From positions 1 through 64,000 of the forward strand of contig JACFNC010000001.1 in the NCBI GenBank assembly GCA_019455065.1: DNA of 64,000 nt, written 5' to 3'. The DNA comes from Rhodospirillales bacterium. Lineage in GTDB: Bacteria; Pseudomonadota; Alphaproteobacteria; Rhodospirillales; Magnetospirillaceae. Position 1 is the stretch's first letter. Each line of letters starts with the position of its first letter. The translations under genes and the position numbers were made by a program. The notes under the pieces were generated by a model that was not told the origin of the DNA, made no database searches, and worked only from the letters and a program-made list of their open reading frames with translations. Positions 37,622 through 48,700 of the stretch are shown here, in pieces.

Positions 37622-40219
37622 TCATACCTTCGACGACAGCATCTGCGTGCGCGTCCGAGCCCTCCGGCTGGGCAGCGCGCTGATCATTGAGGTCGTCAGG
37701 GCGGCGGCAAACGGCACCGACTGAATGAACAGCACTACCGCCCACAACTTGGCGTCGGTCGGGTTGTAGGGCTGGGACATGGTCAGTACCGCGACCGCCG
37801 CCGTCCACTGGGCGAGCATCAACAGGCTTTCCTCACCGGCCATCAGGAAGCCCTTGGTGAAAGCCGCCTTGTTCTCGCACTTGGGAGTGCGGATGAAGGG
37901 CGTGCTCTTCTTGAAGAAGCCCTGCCACACCGCAAGCGCGATGGAGTAGGTGAGCGCCATGCCGGCGATGGCCGAGCCGATACGCTGGCGCCAGGTGCAA
38001 TCCACGCGCGTTCCATAGAGGAACAGGTGATGGGCGACCTTGGCGATGAAAACGCCGATGGTCGGCACGACGAACATCTCGAGCGGGAAATCGAAGAAGC
38101 GGGGCGCCACCACCAGCCCGACCGACCACACCAGGCTGAACATCACGAAGAGCAGGTAGAAGGCGTCGGCGAGCCATGGCAGCCAGCCGGCAAGGAAATG
38201 ATACTTCTGGGCAAGGGTCAGGCCGCTGTGGTTGAAGGGCATCAGGGCGCGCCAATGATGCTTCATGATCTGCATCGCCCCGAAGGCCCAACGGAAACGC
38301 TGCTTCTTGTAGCCGAGGAAGGTATCGGGCGTGAGGCCGTGACCGAAGCTGCGGTTCACGTAAACCGACTCGTAACCCGCTTGCAGCATGCGCAGGCCGG
38401 TTTCCGCGTCCTCGCAGATGCACCATTCGCCCCAGTTGCCGACGTTGGCCAGCGCTTCCTTGCGGATCAGCGTCATCGTCCCGTGTTGGATGATGGCGTC
38501 GTCCTCGTTGCGGGCGACCATGCCGATGTGGAAAAAGCCGGCATATTCCCAGTTGATCATTTCCTTGAAGGGGTCGTTCTCCCACTCGCGATGATCCTGG
38601 GGCGCCTGCACCCAGCCCACCCGGGGATTGTCGAAATACGGGACGAGGCTGCGCAGCCAGTCCTTGTCGACGACATAATCGCTGTCCACCACGCCGACGA
38701 TCTCGGCGTCCGGGGCCGTCTGCGAGAGGGCGAAATTCAGCGCGCCCGCCTTGAACCCCGGCCACTTGCCGAGGGTGAAGAAACGGAACTTCTCGCCGAG
38801 CTGTTCGCAATACTCCTTGACCGGCTGCCAGACCGCCGGGTCCTTGGTGTTGTTGTCGATGATCAGGACCTCGAGGTTGGGGTAATCGAGGCGGTTGAGG
38901 CTGTCGAGCGTCAGCTTCACCATCTGCGGCGGCTCGTTGCATATGGCCAGATGGATCGACACCTTGGGAAAGCGCCGGATGCTCTCGGGCGTGAAGGGCA
39001 GGAAGCGGCGGCGCATGCGGCCCGCCCAGGTCAGTTCGGTCATTTCCAGGCCGGCGATCAGGACGACGGTGAACAGCAACAGCTGTCCCGGCACCAGCAG
39101 CCCAAACATAAGGCCGAATTCCGGCGCGAAGTCCTTGATGATCGGCACCGTGGTCATCCACACCGCCAGCGAGGCGGCCGCCTGCACCATGACGCCGAAG
39201 AACAGCTTGCCGCGGGCCCGCAAGTGCTGCCATCGGGACACGAACCAGGCCAGCGGCAGCAGGGCGATCAGCGTCGCCGCGCCGGCCTGGAGCGGCCAGG
39301 CCGAAATCTCGACCACTGGCGCGGTAAACGAGAACTTCTGATTGCGATCGGCGTCCCAGATGCCCCAGTGGGCACCCACCGACCATTCAAGCTGCTTCTT
39401 CCACGGCTGATCGAACGCCTCGATGACGTTGTACTCGATGCCGCGTTCCTCGGCGACGTTGAGGAAGCGCCGCAGGAACGCCGCCTCATTGACCAGCGAC
39501 GGCTCGGCCAAACGCCGGGCCTTGCCGGCGCTCGGCCAGCCGACCTCGGTGATGACGATGCGCTTGTTGGGGAATGCCCGCTGGAGCTCGTAATAGCGAT
39601 CGAGCAGGAAATCCATCGCGTGTTCGATGGGTATTCCTTCCCAGTAGGGCAGGATGTGCGCGGCGACATAGTCGACCTCGCGCGCCAGTTCCGGGTATTG
39701 CAGCCAGACATGCCATGGTTCGGCGGTGCTGACCGGAACCTTTACCTTCTCCCTGACTCGCCGGAGGTAGCGAATGAGCTGCTGTACGGTGACGTCGTCA
39801 CGGTAGAGCGACTCGTTCCCGACCAGGACCTGCTTCACGTTGCGGCTGTTGCGGGCCATCGAGATCAGATTGCGTATCTCGGCCTCGTTGCGCCCGAGGC
39901 TCTCGTCCAACCAGGCGCCGACCATCACCGAGATGCCGTATTTTTCGGCCAACTCGGGCACGTATTCCATGCCGTCCATGGTGGAATACGTGCGCACCGT
40001 GGTTACCTTCCCCTCCAGCATCTGGAGGTCGCGGTCGATGTCATCGAGCGTCGGATGGCGACCCTCGATGGGATTGTCGTCCTTTTGATTGGGGCTGAAC
40101 GAGATGCCTTGGATGACGCCGTTCCAGGGCACGTCGGCATGGGGGCGGTTCATCCACCACCAGACGCCCAGGTTGGCCAGCACTATCGAAACCAGAACCG
40201 CGATACCAGTTGCGCGCAT
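37622..40219 (-). CDS. NdvB-like beta-glucan synthase, GH17-GT2 fusion
   Basis: An 865-residue inner-membrane protein: an N-terminal anchor (about 7-22), then a GH17 domain facing the periplasm with acid/base Glu136 in VGNES and nucleophile Glu225 in ITEVGWPS. Hydrophobic segments near 310-400 follow, then a GT2 processive glycosyltransferase (about 415-650) with DSDYV, an ETGLRM motif and QKQRFRW, and C-terminal membrane segments. The same layout is known from NdvB-type beta-1,3 (1,6) cyclic glucan synthases of Bradyrhizobium and Pseudomonas. Products are periplasmic glucans for osmoadaptation or biofilm. ATG 40219 is preferred over an upstream TTG; no strong ribosome site is visible. Confidence 0.88.
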   Translation of the reverse strand: MRATGIAVLVSIVLANLGVWWWMNRPHADVPWNGVIQGISFSPNQKDDNPIEGRHPTLDDIDRDLQMLEGKVTTVRTYSTMDGMEYVPELAEKYGISVMVGAWLDESLGRNEAEIRNLISMARNSRNVKQVLVGNESLYRDDVTVQQLIRYLRRVREKVKVPVSTAEPWHVWLQYPELAREVDYVAAHILPYWEGIPIEHAMDFLLDRYYELQRAFPNKRIVITEVGWPSAGKARRLAEPSLVNEAAFLRRFLNVAEERGIEYNVIEAFDQPWKKQLEWSVGAHWGIWDADRNQKFSFTAPVVEISAWPLQAGAATLIALLPLAWFVSRWQHLRARGKLFFGVMVQAAASLAVWMTTVPIIKDFAPEFGLMFGLLVPGQLLLFTVVLIAGLEMTELTWAGRMRRRFLPFTPESIRRFPKVSIHLAICNEPPQMVKLTLDSLNRLDYPNLEVLIIDNNTKDPAVWQPVKEYCEQLGEKFRFFTLGKWPGFKAGALNFALSQTAPDAEIVGVVDSDYVVDKDWLRSLVPYFDNPRVGWVQAPQDHREWENDPFKEMINWEYAGFFHIGMVARNEDDAIIQHGTMTLIRKEALANVGNWGEWCICEDAETGLRMLQAGYESVYVNRSFGHGLTPDTFLGYKKQRFRWAFGAMQIMKHHWRALMPFNHSGLTLAQKYHFLAGWLPWLADAFYLLFVMFSLVWSVGLVVAPRFFDFPLEMFVVPTIGVFIAKVAHHLFLYGTRVDCTWRQRIGSAIAGMALTYSIALAVWQGFFKKSTPFIRTPKCENKAAFTKGFLMAGEESLLMLAQWTAAVAVLTMSQPYNPTDAKLWAVVLFIQSVPFAAALTTSMISALPSRRARTRTQMLSSKV

Positions 40220-40225
40220 TTTCAA

Positions 40226-40625
40226 TGGCCTGTGGAAGGTCGGGGCCGCTCACGTGCAGGCATCGCGGTCGGCCGCCCGCAAACGCGCACGTATGAACGC
40301 GTCCACGGATTCCATTCCAGCGATGCTATGGTCTTGGCCGGAGCAGCCCCAGGTCCGGCGGAGAATCCTCTTCGAGGTAGATGAACGTCCATGCTCCGGA
40401 AGGGCCGGGGTCCGGCCATCACGAGCGGAGTGTGACGAACGGCACGGAATATACTGATAACGCTGCATAAAGTCGAGGGGGTTGATGCAGCGTCGGCAGC
40501 ATGCCTGCGTTGCCGATCGGAAGGGTCGGCGGAGGCTGCGACGACACCTTGGCTAGCGAAGTATTGGCATTCGCGGGCGGGGGGATATAAACGGTCAGCT
40601 TTCAAACGGAACCTTCCCAATCGAC
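40226..40625. other. Intergenic region between ndvB-like gene and tex
   Basis: About 400 bp without a supported gene between divergent genes. A probable tex promoter lies at 40564-40591. GC-rich inverted repeats near 40395-40430 could form a leader hairpin. No tRNA or riboswitch was recognised. Confidence 0.45.
40564..40591 (+). promoter_or_regulatory. Sigma70-like promoter for tex
   Basis: TTGGCA (40564-40569) and TATAAA (40586-40591) are separated by 16 bp, 34 bp before the tex start codon. Both elements are close to consensus for a high-GC genome. Confidence 0.55.
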
Positions 40626-42944
40626 ATGATCTCCATCGCCAGCCAGATAGCATCGGAACTTGGCGCGAATGAGGCCCAAGTGGCCGCCGCCGTCCGCCTT
40701 CTCGACGAGGGGAGCACGGTGCCGTTCATCGCGCGCTATCGAAAGGAAGCGACCGGCAACCTGGATGACACGCAGTTGCGCCGTCTCGAGGAAAGGCTTC
40801 ATTACCTTCGCGAGCTCGAGGACCGCCGCACCGCAATTCTCAAGAGTATCGAAGAGCAGGGAAAGCTCACCGGCGAGTTAGAGCGGCAGATATTAGAGGC
40901 GGATACAAAGACCCGGCTGGAGGACTTATACCTTCCGTACAGGCCCAAACGGCGCACCAGGGCACAGATCGCCAGAGAGGCCGGCCTTGAGCCGTTGGCA
41001 GACGCGCTTTTGGGCGACCCTACCCGATCTCCCGAGTATGCCGCACTCTCGTTCGTCGCACCGGACAAGGGGGTTCCCGATCCGAAAAGCGCATTGGACG
41101 GGGCGCGGCAGGTGTTGATGGAGCGCTTTGCCGAGGACGCCGAGCTCCTTGCCGGCCTGCGGACGTGGTTATGGGATATCGGGATCGTCGTTGCGAAGGT
41201 TGCCGAAGGCCGGGCGGAGGCGGGGGCCAAGTTCGCCGATTACTTCGCCTACAACGAGCCGATCCGGGCCGTGCCGTCACACCGCGCAATGGCTTTATTC
41301 CGGGGGCGAAATGAGGGGGTGCTCCAGTTGCGCCTGGCGCCACCCGACGAAGTGGAGGACGGGCGGCGCCCGGAAGGCGCGGCCGAGCGCCGGATCGCGG
41401 CGCGCTTCGGAATTTCCGATCAGGGGCGGGCCGCCGATCGTTGGCTGATGGAAACGGTACGCTGGACCTGGCGCGTCAAGCTGCACCTGCATTTGGAGTT
41501 GGAGTTGATGACCCGGTTGCGGGAAGCGGCCGAGGACGAGGCCATTCGGGTGTTCGCCCGAAACCTGCGCGCGCTGCTGCTCGCGGCGCCAGCAGGCGGC
41601 CGGACGACCATCGGTCTTGACCCGGGCCTTCGGACGGGCGTGAAAGTCGCCGTCGTGGATGCCACCGGCAAGCTCGTCGAGACGGCCGTCATCCATCCGC
41701 ACCCGCCGCAAAACGCCTGGGACGCATCGATCGCCGCACTGGCCGGCCTTGCCCGGCGTCATCACGCCGAACTGGTCGCCATTGGCAACGGCACGGCCTC
41801 ACGGGAAACCGACCGGCTGGCCGCCGAATTGATAAGGCGCCATCCCGATCTCGGCTTGACGAGAGTGGTGGTGTCGGAGGCGGGTGCCTCGGTTTATTCC
41901 GCCTCGGAGTTGGCGGCGCAGGAATTTCCAAACCTCGACGTCACCCTGCGCGGTGCGGCGTCGATCGCGCGCCGGCTGCAGGACCCGCTGGCCGAGTTGG
42001 TCAAGATCGACCCGAAGGCCATCGGCGTTGGCCAGTACCAGCATGACGTCAACCAGGCCGCGCTGGGCCGCACGCTCGATGCTGTTGTCGAGGATTGCGT
42101 CAACGCCGTCGGGGTGGACGTGAACACCGCGTCGGTGCCGCTGCTGGCGCGGGTCGCCGGTCTCACCCCGACCATCGCCCGCAACGTCGTTGCCCATCGT
42201 GAGCGTCAAGGCCCCTATCGAACGCGGACCGCCCTGCTCGAGGTGGAACGCCTGGGCGCCAAGACATTCGAGCAGGCGGCAGGCTTTCTGCGCGTCATGG
42301 GCGGCGACGATCCCCTGGACGCCTCGGCCGTGCATCCCGAAGCCTATCCCGTGGTCCGGCGGATCGTCGCTGCCAGTGGACGAGAAGTCGCGTCGCTCAT
42401 CGGCGATAGGGACTTCTTGCGATCGCTGGCGCCCGCAGCTTTCACCGACGACAAGTTCGGCGTGCCGACGGTTGTCGATATCCTGGCGGAACTCGAACGG
42501 CCGGGCCGCGACCCGCGCCCTCAGTTCAAGACCGCCGCCTTCAGGGACGGCGTAGAGGAGATCAAGGACCTGGCGCCGGGAATGGTGCTGGAAGGCGTGG
42601 TCACCAACGTGACCAACTTCGGCGCCTTCGTCGACGTCGGTGTGCATCAGGACGGCCTCGTTCACGTTTCCGCCCTTGCCAATCGGTTCGTCAAGGACCC
42701 GCACGCGGTGGTCAAGGCCGGCGACGTGGTAAAGGTCAAGGTTCTGGAGATCGACCTCAAGCGGCGCCGCATCGCACTCTCGATGCGGCTCGACGAGCAG
42801 GCTGGCGCTCGCGCGGTTGGCGGGGCGGGGCGGCCGGAGGCGAGGGCGGCCAAGCCATCCAAGGCCGACAAGCCCTCATCCGGGAGCGCAGGGGCGCTCG
42901 CCGAGGCTTTTGCGCGGGCGCGCAACAGGCCTGGGGGATCCTAG
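40626..42944 (+). CDS. tex: Tex-family RNA-binding transcription accessory protein
   Basis: A 772-residue protein with the Tex N-terminal domain ([17 protein letters not shown] near 32-48), the YqgF-like RNase H fold ([18 protein letters not shown] near 328-345), helix-hairpin-helix repeats ([36 protein letters not shown]) and a C-terminal S1 domain ([18 protein letters not shown] near 655-672). It binds structured RNA/DNA and affects transcription termination and stress survival. Length is normal for the family. Its end overlaps the convergent esterase gene by 4 bp. Confidence 0.96.
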   Translation: MISIASQIASELGANEAQVAAAVRLLDEGSTVPFIARYRKEATGNLDDTQLRRLEERLHYLRELEDRRTAILKSIEEQGKLTGELERQILEADTKTRLEDLYLPYRPKRRTRAQIAREAGLEPLADALLGDPTRSPEYAALSFVAPDKGVPDPKSALDGARQVLMERFAEDAELLAGLRTWLWDIGIVVAKVAEGRAEAGAKFADYFAYNEPIRAVPSHRAMALFRGRNEGVLQLRLAPPDEVEDGRRPEGAAERRIAARFGISDQGRAADRWLMETVRWTWRVKLHLHLELELMTRLREAAEDEAIRVFARNLRALLLAAPAGGRTTIGLDPGLRTGVKVAVVDATGKLVETAVIHPHPPQNAWDASIAALAGLARRHHAELVAIGNGTASRETDRLAAELIRRHPDLGLTRVVVSEAGASVYSASELAAQEFPNLDVTLRGAASIARRLQDPLAELVKIDPKAIGVGQYQHDVNQAALGRTLDAVVEDCVNAVGVDVNTASVPLLARVAGLTPTIARNVVAHRERQGPYRTRTALLEVERLGAKTFEQAAGFLRVMGGDDPLDASAVHPEAYPVVRRIVAASGREVASLIGDRDFLRSLAPAAFTDDKFGVPTVVDILAELERPGRDPRPQFKTAAFRDGVEEIKDLAPGMVLEGVVTNVTNFGAFVDVGVHQDGLVHVSALANRFVKDPHAVVKAGDVVKVKVLEIDLKRRRIALSMRLDEQAGARAVGGAGRPEARAAKPSKADKPSSGSAGALAEAFARARNRPGGS

Positions 42945-43765
42945 TCCAGGCGCCCGTCGATCATGTCGAGAACGGTGCCGAACAGGCCATGGTCCCGGTC
43001 GCCGAAGGCGTCGATCACCGAGTAATGGTGGCGGCCGGGGATTTCCAGCGAGCGTGCCACTCGCCAAATGGCGGCGAACTCCGCCTGATGGCGCTTGAAT
43101 TCGGCGGTCTCCTCGGAGCCGATGGCGAGGACGACCGGGGTGTTGGCCGGCGGTGCGAGGTGCTGCGGACTGTTGCGGTGCGCCGTCGCCTCGTCGAGCC
43201 CCAGGTCCTCGTTGACGAAGGCGTGTCGTACCGGTTCCAGATCGTACAGCCCGCTGACCGAACAGACGCCTTGTACGGGATTCGGCGTCGCCGCCATCGT
43301 CGCCAGATGTCCGCCCGCGGAGTGGCCGGCAACGAAGACGGCGGACGGGTCGCAGCCCAGCGTGCGGGCCTTGGCGCGCACCCAGGCGACCGCCGCACGG
43401 GCCTGGCGAACGATCTCATCCATCCTGACGTTCGGGGCCAGCGCGTAATTCACCGAGACGAATGTCACTCCGGCCTCCACATAGGCCGGTGCCAGATAGC
43501 TGAAATCGCCTTTGTCCAGCGATCGCCAGTAGCCGCCGTGAATGAACACCAGAACGGGCGCACCCTTTCGGGCGGCCGGAAAGACGTCCAGCCGCTCAAT
43601 GTCCGAGCGCCCGTAGGCAACGTCCAGCTTGCAGCGCAGCGAGCGCCGCACGGCTGCGCTCTCGGCGGCCCAACGGGCAAAGAATTCGGGGTGCTCCGGT
43701 ACGCGAGCGCGCAGGTTGTATTCGGCGTCGAGGGCGTGTTGATCGAAGTGGCGGTAGACGGCCAT
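42941..43765 (-). CDS. Alpha/beta hydrolase, kynurenine-formamidase-like
   Basis: A 274-residue alpha/beta hydrolase with HGGYW (76-80, oxyanion-hole motif typical of arylformamidases), the nucleophile elbow GHSAGG with Ser149, a likely catalytic Asp in the C-terminal half and His near 256 ([11 protein letters not shown]). Arylformamidases of this group hydrolyse N-formylkynurenine. General carboxylesterase activity is the alternative, as no tryptophan-degradation genes are nearby. ATG 43765 is chosen because the longer frame overlaps the tamA promoter region. Confidence 0.83.
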   Translation of the reverse strand: MAVYRHFDQHALDAEYNLRARVPEHPEFFARWAAESAAVRRSLRCKLDVAYGRSDIERLDVFPAARKGAPVLVFIHGGYWRSLDKGDFSYLAPAYVEAGVTFVSVNYALAPNVRMDEIVRQARAAVAWVRAKARTLGCDPSAVFVAGHSAGGHLATMAATPNPVQGVCSVSGLYDLEPVRHAFVNEDLGLDEATAHRNSPQHLAPPANTPVVLAIGSEETAEFKRHQAEFAAIWRVARSLEIPGRHHYSVIDAFGDRDHGLFGTVLDMIDGRLD

Positions 43766-43908
43766 GGCGGGCTCCGGGGCGTGTTTCCGCGTTGTGCCCG
43801 AGGCGATTACCGCTGTCCAGAGGTTTTCGGCCCCTTGCCGCGGGGGCAGGCGGGTGCCATACGGACGGAGGACTTCTGGGGGCAACCCAAGCCGGATAGA
43901 GTTTGCCC

Positions 43909-45690
43909 ATGACTCGATTTCGCAGGCTGCTCATCTACCTGGCGACCATCTTGGCGGCATGGCCCGGAGGGCGCCCATTGGCGCAGGACGTCGGCTATAT
44001 GGTCGATATCGTCGGGGTGGAGGGAGACCTTGCCGAGCAGGTACGGGAAGCCTCGATCCTCGTCCGCCTGCGCGACCGGCCGCCCGGGAGCATGGTCGCC
44101 TTGCGGCGGCGGGCGCAGGCGGACGAGGAGAGGGTGATGGACGTCTTGCGCTCGAACGGATTCTATGCCGGCGAGGTCGAGATCACCCTGGCCGAGACCG
44201 CCCGGCCGGTGCCGGTGACCATAGCCGTCAGCCTCGGAAAACCGTTCGTTCTCGGGGCATTCCGCGTGTCCTCGGAGCGTCCCGATCCCGATGCCACGCC
44301 CCTCGTTGTCGGCCTCGAATCCCTTGGTCTTGAACTCGGTCGCCGCGCCATCGCGCGCGAGGTGGTCGAGGCCGAGCGGCGGCTGCTTCTCGAGTTGGCC
44401 CGCCGGGGCTATCCGCTGGCGCGCATTGTGGATCGCAAAGCCGTCGCCGACTTCGCCACCCATCGCCTGGCCGTGGACGTGAGCGTGGATACCGGTCCGT
44501 TTGCCCGTTTCGGTCGCGTGGAAGTCGCAGGCCTGGAGGACGTGGCCGAGGCCTACGTGCAGCGTCGACTGCCGTGGGAGCAGGGCGACTCCTTTGACAG
44601 CCGCGACATGGAGCAAGCCCGACAGGAACTCGTGGCGACCGGCCTGTTCAGTTCGGTGCGTCTCAGCACGGGTGAGGCGGTCGAGGCGGGTGGGCTGCTG
44701 CCCATCCGGATCGAACTGCGCGAGCGGCCGCACAGGTCGATCGGCGGCGGGGTTCGCTATTCGACCTCGCAGGGGCCGGGCGTGGCGCTGTTCTGGGAGC
44801 ACCGCAACCTGTATGGCGAGAACGAGTTTTTCCGCGTGAGTGCGGAATACGATTCGACGGTAAGCGCCTTCAATACCACCTTCCGCAATCCCGACTTCGG
44901 CGGCAAGGATCAGGACCTCGTTCTCAGCAGCCGCCTGCGCGAGGAAAGCACCGAGGCGTTCGACAGCACCGCCTTGAGTGCGTCCGCGGTAATGCAGTGG
45001 CGCCTTACGGAGACGTGGCGCGCCTCGGCGGGCCTCGCGGCCGAGCGCAGCCGCCAGGAAGAGGCGGGCATGCGGCGCAACTTCACCCTGGTGTCAATTC
45101 CTGGACAACTCTACCACGATTCGACGGATGACCTGCTTGATCCCACGCGTGGTGGCCGCCTGCAACTGGACGTCGAACCGGTGCTCGAGGCCCTTGGCTC
45201 GTCACTCAATTTCGTCCGCACTGAACTCGCGGACAGCGTCTACTTCCAGGCCTCCGAAGAGCCGCGCGTGATCTTGGCCGGGTGGGCTCGGCTGGGGGCC
45301 ATCTTTGGCGCTCAACGCCAGGAACTTCCGGCTGACCGGCGGTTCTACGCCGGTGGCGGGGGCTCGGTGCGCGGCTACGGCTTCCAACTCGCCGGACCGG
45401 TGAATGCCGAGGGCGATCCGATTGGCGGCAAGTCGTTGCTTGCCCTCGGTGGCGAGGTTCGTTATCGGGCCACGGAGAACATTGGAGTCGTAGGTTTTCT
45501 CGAAGGTGGAAACGTCTATCGCGACCAACTGCCGTCACTGGCCGAGGATCTTTTCTGGGGCGCGGGTCTGGGATTTCGGTATTTCACGCCCATCGGCCCG
45601 GTTCGCGGCGACATCGCGATACCCCTGCGGCGTCGGGACGATGTCGACGATCCGTTCCAGATCTATTTGAGTTTCGGCCAGGCCTTCTAA
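43909..45690 (+). CDS. tamA: TamA, outer-membrane translocation and assembly module
   Basis: A 593-residue Omp85-family protein with a signal peptide (about 1-26), POTRA domains to about 270 (GVEGDLAEQVREA; FARFGRVEVAGLEDVAE) and a C-terminal 16-strand barrel with the RFYAGGGGSVRGYGFQ lid-lock motif (about 478-493) and a terminal aromatic (SFGQAF). TamA works with TamB to move lipids or proteins to the outer membrane. tamB starts 10 bp downstream, the usual operon. Confidence 0.93.
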   Translation: MTRFRRLLIYLATILAAWPGGRPLAQDVGYMVDIVGVEGDLAEQVREASILVRLRDRPPGSMVALRRRAQADEERVMDVLRSNGFYAGEVEITLAETARPVPVTIAVSLGKPFVLGAFRVSSERPDPDATPLVVGLESLGLELGRRAIAREVVEAERRLLLELARRGYPLARIVDRKAVADFATHRLAVDVSVDTGPFARFGRVEVAGLEDVAEAYVQRRLPWEQGDSFDSRDMEQARQELVATGLFSSVRLSTGEAVEAGGLLPIRIELRERPHRSIGGGVRYSTSQGPGVALFWEHRNLYGENEFFRVSAEYDSTVSAFNTTFRNPDFGGKDQDLVLSSRLREESTEAFDSTALSASAVMQWRLTETWRASAGLAAERSRQEEAGMRRNFTLVSIPGQLYHDSTDDLLDPTRGGRLQLDVEPVLEALGSSLNFVRTELADSVYFQASEEPRVILAGWARLGAIFGAQRQELPADRRFYAGGGGSVRGYGFQLAGPVNAEGDPIGGKSLLALGGEVRYRATENIGVVGFLEGGNVYRDQLPSLAEDLFWGAGLGFRYFTPIGPVRGDIAIPLRRRDDVDDPFQIYLSFGQAF

Positions 45691-45700
45691 ATATTGTCGG

Positions 45701-48700
45701 ATGGCACGTTTCCTGCGCTGGCTGGCGATCACCCTGTCACTGGTCGTCGCCGTTCCAGCCCTTCTCCTGCTGTCAGGCCTGCTCGCCCTGCAATTGCCGG
45801 CCGTGCAGCGCGGCCTTGCGAAGTCAATCGAGTCCATCGCCAGCGAGCCCGACCGGCGGATCGAAATCGGCGGCCTCTTGGTCGATTGGCCCCTCGACCT
45901 CCGGATTCCCAGCTTGCGGGTCGGCGACAGCGAGGGGGTATGGCTTACGGGTGACGAATTGCGCCTGAGCTGGAGCCCTCTGAGGCTTCTTGCGGGCACC
46001 TTGGCTATCGACGAACTCGTGGTCGGGCAGGCCAGGGTCCATCGTCTGCCGCGCACGGCCGAGACGCCGGCGGAACCAGCGCCGGCCCCGTCCCTTCCAA
46101 GGTTGCCGGTGTTCCTGGAGGTTGACCGCCTGTCCGCCGAGATGGTCTTCGATGAACCGGTGGTCGGGGAGCGCGCCGCAATGCGCGCCGAGGGCCGCGC
46201 GGCCCTCAAGCCAGGTGCGGCCCACGTCGATCTGCGGCTTCAGGAAACCGGCGGGCCGGCTGCGATGGCCGCGCGGATCGACTACGACGAGGACGCCGGG
46301 TGGCTGGGGGTGCATGTCAAGGCCGACGAGGCGGCGGTTGCGCTCCTTGCCGAGGTCGGCGGCTGGCCGGTACAGCCGCTGGGCATACTGGTGGCGGGCG
46401 AGGGGCCGGTGGCCGACTGGCGGGGACGGGCCGAGGCGACTGCCGGTTCCAGGGTCTGCGTGGCCGCCGATCTCAGGGCCTCCCGTGGCACGGCGCTCGA
46501 ATTCTCCGTGGACGGCGGCCTCGACAGCGATTGCTTCGACGACGCGACTTTGCGGACGCTGGCGCCCGAAGGCGTCGCCTTCGACGGGTCCTTCGCCTGG
46601 ACGGGTGGAAAGCGCCTCCATATCGGCGAGGCGAGCGTCGCGGGCGCGGCGGGACGCGTGCAGCTTCGCGGGGCTCTGGTCGGCGGTATCGCCGACGATC
46701 TCGAATTCTCGGTCGACATCGAGGAACTGAGCCGGCTGGGAGCCCTGGCGGGTGTCGACATGAACGGTCGGGCGTCCGTCACCGGGGGGGTGGGCGGGCC
46801 GCTTGCCGCCCCGGAGGTCCGTGCGAGGGTAACATCTGCGGCGGGCACCTTGGGCGGCTCCGGCTGGTCCGGGCTCAACGGCGGCGTGACGATCGTGGCC
46901 GCCCCGGGGGGGCATGGCTGGGTCGTCGCATCCGACGGGCGAGTCATCCTCGACATGGCGCAGACCCCGATACCCGGCGGCGAGACCTTCTGGCGGGTCG
47001 GCGGCGCCGTGGATCCGCAGCGCGCGATCACGCGCATCGCCACCCTTCAGGTGGATACGGGCGCCCTGCGTCTGGCGGCCTTGGGAACGGTTCATGACTG
47101 GGGTGGGCGACTGGCCTTGCGGCTCGATGCGCGCGGCGAGGATCTGGCGGCCCTTCTCGAGCCGTTCGGGCTCGCGCTCGACGGGCGTGGGGTCGTGGGT
47201 GCCGAGGTGGCAGGAAGCCTTGCACATCCGATCGTTGCGGTCGCGGGCAGGGTTGTCGAGTTCCGGGCCGAGGTTGCCCGCCTGCGCGATATTCTCGGTC
47301 CCCGGCCAAACTTCCAAGCGGTTGCGGCGGTTAGGGCGCCGGGGCTGCCATTCGCCGCGGCGCTGGAAACCCGCGCGGGCCGGGCCGCGGCGGGCGGCCT
47401 TTGGGAGCCGGCCCGAAGCGTGGGCTGGCTGACGGAGGCGGCCGACCTGTCGCTTGCCGGCTTGAGCGGGGGCAGGGCATCTGCCAAGGGGCTCCTGGCC
47501 GGTGGTCCCGCCAAGCTTGCGGCATCGGGGATCCTTGATGCCGCCAGCCTGCCCGGCGGAGCGGCCGGGCCGTTGCGAGCCAGATTGGTGCTGGGCGGGG
47601 CTGACCTCATTGCCGATCCGCGCGTGGCCTTGAGAGGGACGGTCCTGGGAAGGTCGCTGGAGATCGACGGCCGGGCAGAAATCGAGGTGGGCGACACCCT
47701 GCGCGTTTCGAACCTCCTCGTTACCGCGGGCGCGGACAGGCTTTCCGGGAACGTCGCCTACGATACCGGCGCCGAATCCATGTCCGGCGTCCTGAATGGG
47801 CGGGTGACAAGCCTTGCGAAATGGGGCCACTTCGCGGGCCTTTCGATGTCCGGGGCGGCGACGGTCGAGGCGCGATTGGCCGGCCAATCGGCGGTGATCG
47901 GGCTGGAGGCGCAGAGCTTGACGGTCGAAGGGATCGAAACGGCACGCCTCTCAGGTCGGGCGGAGTTGGCCGAACTTTTCGATCGGCCGCGCGGGACCGT
48001 CCGGCTGTCGGCCTCCTCGCTCTCGGGTGGTGAACTGAAACTGGACGAGGCCACGCTCGTCGCGCAAGGCGATCTCAATGCGTTCGAGTTCGATTTGCGG
48101 GGAAGCGGCGAACGCGCATCCGACCCGTCCATCAGTGCCGCGGGCAGCGCTTCGCTCGTCGGCCGCGAGCGGTCCGTCGAACTGGCTGCCCTGCGCGTGG
48201 CCTATGGTGGCCAAACCGCGCGGCTTGCCGGCTCTTCCCGCATGATCGTCGGGGGCGATGGCGTCGTCGTCAGACCTACGACCCTTCTCGTTGGCGATGG
48301 CCGGGTTGAATTCGAGGGCTCGTTCACGGGGCGGGCGATCGCCGGCACCGCGCGGCTGTCGGCGATGCCGCTCGCCGTGGCGGAAATTTTGCGGCCCGAA
48401 CAGGAATTTGCCGGCCGAGTGTCGGGCGAAATCCGGGCGTCGGGGACCCTGCCTTCACCCGACGTTACGGTGTCGCTGTCGGGCCGAGGCCTTGGTCTGC
48501 CGCGGGCCGGCGGAAGGGCGACGCTGGTGGACGCCCAGGTCGAGGGCCGGTGGAGCGGTGGTCGCGCGAACGCCAACCTGCGGGCGGTCAGCGGCGATCG
48601 CGTGGCGGCACAGGCCAGCGGATCCTTTCCTCTTGTGCTGGACGGCACCGGCATCGGGATACCGGAAGGTCCCATCGAAGGCCGCCTGAACCTCGATGCC

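Noticed and set aside
37622-40384. A 785-codon plus-strand frame opposite the glucan synthase.
   Set aside because: Antisense shadow; the minus-strand protein has all GH17 and GT2 motifs.
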